A stretch of 64,000 nucleotides of DNA, from contig NZ_JACJTU010000022.1 of assembly GCF_014698835.1 (NCBI RefSeq), positions 62,001 through 126,000 on the forward strand, given 5' to 3'. The stretch's first letter is position 1. Each line of letters starts with the position of its first letter. This DNA is from Nostoc paludosum FACHB-159. Its GTDB lineage: Bacteria > Cyanobacteriota > Cyanobacteriia > Cyanobacteriales > Nostocaceae. The notes under the pieces were generated by a model. That model did not search any database. It saw nothing but the letters and a program-made list of their open reading frames with translations, and had not been told where the DNA came from. Position numbers and translations under genes: made by a program. Of the stretch, positions 62,841-64,000 are shown piece after piece.

Positions 62841-63171
62841 ACCGGGTAAAATACCTTAGTTGTTGATATCTCTTTAATGACTCGTTCGCAATTAATCTTC
62901 TAGGTGTTTTACTAGATTTAGATTCTGTCTGTTTTGTATCATGTTCAACACTTCCCCAAGTTTCAGGTAGAAGGTTCACCCAAGAAATAGGTACAGAAAC
63001 AACATCCAAAGTTTCACCGTCTTGAAATACTTCTAAAATATATCCAGGTTCTTGTTGAGTTTTAGTAGGAGGTAGATAATCCAATACAACCCCTCTATTG
63101 CCAATTTTTACAGGGCTGTTAGGAACATCTTGCTTTAGTTCTACCCACTGAAATAAGCTAGCTGTTATCAT
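62800..63171 (-). CDS. DUF4926-like protein
   Basis: 123 residues. The first 65 residues (FQWVELKQDVPNSPVKIGNRGVVLDYL) and YILEVFQDGETLDVVSV fit DUF4926, a small SH3-like barrel. The tail (SLKRYQQLRYFTRWRKLSE) is basic and variable. It starts 3 bases after the DUF6883-like stop, so the two form an operon. Such pairs are common in cyanobacteria and look like a toxin-antitoxin or similar module, but no function is proven. Confidence 0.75.
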   Translation of the reverse strand: MITASLFQWVELKQDVPNSPVKIGNRGVVLDYLPPTKTQQEPGYILEVFQDGETLDVVSVPISWVNLLPETWGSVEHDTKQTESKSSKTPRRLIANESLKRYQQLRYFTRWRKLSERNFSASK

Positions 63172-63174
63172 TGC

Positions 63175-63510
63175 TTAACTCTCCTGTAACCTATCAGGTT
63201 TTAATGTTATAAATCTCACAAATTCTGTTCCTTCATCTTCTTGCCAAATAGTAATTACTTTGATTAATCGACCATTAGGCCCAGACCATTCACTTCTAAC
63301 TTCAAACTGAGTCCCCCAATCAGTAAGGGTGACTTTTGCAATTTCAGAACCTTCTACAGCCTTTATTATATCGTTCTTAAGAAGTTCCCAGTTGTCAAGG
63401 TTATATCCTGCTAAAGCTAGATATCCTGATTTATCACTTTTAGGTTGATAAACAAGTAGGTATTTAGTTATTTTTTCATCTTGAACTATTAGACATGACG
63501 GCATTTTCAT
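63175..63510 (-). CDS. DUF6883-like protein
   Basis: 111 residues (EKITKYLLVYQPKSDKSGYLALAGYNLDNWELL, then AKVTLTDWGTQFEVRSEW). This resembles DUF6883, a small alpha/beta protein usually encoded beside DUF4926. There is no signal peptide. It is cotranscribed with the DUF4926-like gene (3-base gap). The pair sits between direct repeats, downstream of chlB. Confidence 0.75.
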   Translation of the reverse strand: MKMPSCLIVQDEKITKYLLVYQPKSDKSGYLALAGYNLDNWELLKNDIIKAVEGSEIAKVTLTDWGTQFEVRSEWSGPNGRLIKVITIWQEDEGTEFVRFITLKPDRLQES

Positions 63511-63519
63511 AAATTTAAT

Positions 63520-63606
63520 TTATAAAAATAGGGAATCAAGATTACTCTCAACTCCCCAATAAATTTTACTTGCTAGCTGAAAACCTACGCTCCAACGGCT
63601 TCCTTC
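63520..63606. repeat. Direct repeat flanking the DUF4926/DUF6883 pair, right copy
   Basis: It covers the 3' end and downstream region of chlB and aligns to 62754-62840 (constant offset 766). The shared motif cactccccaataaatttta-like block (about 63551-63568) is the best-kept part. Confidence 0.8.
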
Positions 63607-63998
63607 GCAGCGTATAAAACCTCAGCACTGATTTCCTTGAAACCTCGTTCGCGGGCAAATTTTTCAGTGTTACGCTTCACTTTCCCGCGCACAAATCCAG
63701 GGATTTTATTCAATTCTGCTTGACCATCTTTTGTCCAACTCAAATCAGAATCAGCAGAAATTCCTTTAGTAATTACTTCCTTAGTATCATGACCTCCAAA
63801 GATTTCTAACAGATGATCTTCCATTCCTAAAGTGAAGGAATTGTAGATTAAATCTGTAATTTGATTTGTACCTTCGTAACCCATAAATGGTTTGTAACCA
63901 ATGGGGAAATTTTGGATGTGGATGGGTGCAGCAATTACGCCGCAAGGAATATCCAAACGCTTACCAACGTGGCGTTCCATTTGGGTGCCGAAAATCGC
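63585..63998 (-). CDS. chlB: Light-independent protochlorophyllide reductase subunit B, 5' part outside the window
   Basis: Only the last 138 codons are visible; the frame continues beyond the window's right end (IFGTQMERH before the internal ATG at 63980). The protein part ([45 protein letters not shown]-like [14 protein letters not shown] and [20 protein letters not shown]) is the C-terminus of ChlB. With ChlN and ChlL it reduces protochlorophyllide in the dark in chlorophyll synthesis. It marks the host as a chlorophyll-making phototroph. Confidence 0.95.
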   Translation of the reverse strand, partial: AIFGTQMERHVGKRLDIPCGVIAAPIHIQNFPIGYKPFMGYEGTNQITDLIYNSFTLGMEDHLLEIFGGHDTKEVITKGISADSDLSWTKDGQAELNKIPGFVRGKVKRNTEKFARERGFKEISAEVLYAAKEAVGA

Positions 63999-64000
63999 AG

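Noticed and set aside
30-64000. tRNA, rRNA, CRISPR or full insertion sequence
   Set aside because: No cloverleaf with a GGTTCGA arm, no regularly spaced repeat array with unique spacers, and no transposase motif was found by eye; a tRNAscan-SE or Infernal run could still find a small RNA.

Overview
The window comes from a cyanobacterial chromosome, most likely a filamentous heterocyst-forming type (Nostocales). The evidence is the chlB gene (dark-operative protochlorophyllide reductase) at the right edge, an NtcA-type box before amt, very frequent GCGATCGC (HIP1) octamers, many Uma2, PIN, AAA-like/WD40 and DUF6745 proteins, and a dense load of short palindromic and tandem repeats in and between genes. 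No tRNA, rRNA, CRISPR array or intact insertion sequence was recognised.

Layout. 0-4.4 kb: end of a LysR regulator, hisS, a lipocalin-like protein and aroA. 4.5-7.8 kb: a toxin-antitoxin and repeat hotspot with a vapBC-like pair, a second PIN pair, a small gene broken by a repeat, a RelB-like antitoxin remnant running into thirteen 21-bp repeats, and a Uma2 gene. 7.9-13.4 kb: aldehyde dehydrogenase, a nitrilase homologue lacking its catalytic Cys, a red-chlorophyll-catabolite-reductase-like protein, Uma2 and an isocitrate lyase/PEP mutase family enzyme. 13.4-21.8 kb: pbpC diverging from an alpha-2-macroglobulin lipoprotein, the classic periplasmic pair.

22.2-32.7 kb is the most unusual part. 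Two plus-strand AAA-like (STAND-type) NTPases flank a minus-strand run of at least seven small genes. One NTPase has an N-terminal helix-turn-helix-like region; the other has fourteen WD40 repeats and is followed by a Tat-exported GH5 hydrolase. The small genes encode mostly exported proteins, several rich in cysteine, including a 42-residue four-cysteine peptide. Their signal peptides fall into three near-identical pairs, while the mature parts are mostly unrelated. This looks like a diversifying secreted-protein cassette and is the best candidate for an undescribed system.

32.9-40.4 kb is housekeeping: a divergent infC with a non-canonical AUU start, cobL, a methyltransferase, ispH, an SGNH hydrolase, amt and a YnfA-type protein. 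A 124-bp copy of the cobL 3' end lies on the far side of infC. 40.8-48.3 kb: a large hybrid histidine kinase, an inositol-phosphatase-family enzyme and an ATP-grasp protein. 49.2-56.6 kb: a short-chain dehydrogenase broken by a repeat insertion, a small conserved protein, mgtE, and a PA14/Calx-beta/sugar-dehydrogenase protein with three nearly identical PA14 domains. 56.7-62.0 kb: a minus-strand group of a FAD disulfide reductase, two tandem TVP38/TMEM64 membrane proteins, a glycosyltransferase and a DUF6745-like protein. 62.1-64.0 kb: Uma2, a DUF4926/DUF6883-like pair bracketed by direct repeats, and the chlB 3' end.

Repeats shape the window. At least two genes are broken by 26-27 bp palindromic repeats, and pbpC carries two repeats in frame. 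Composite polypurine/polypyrimidine elements sit at three loci, one reaching the start codon of the kinase gene. Family assignments rest on motifs read by eye; no database search was run.
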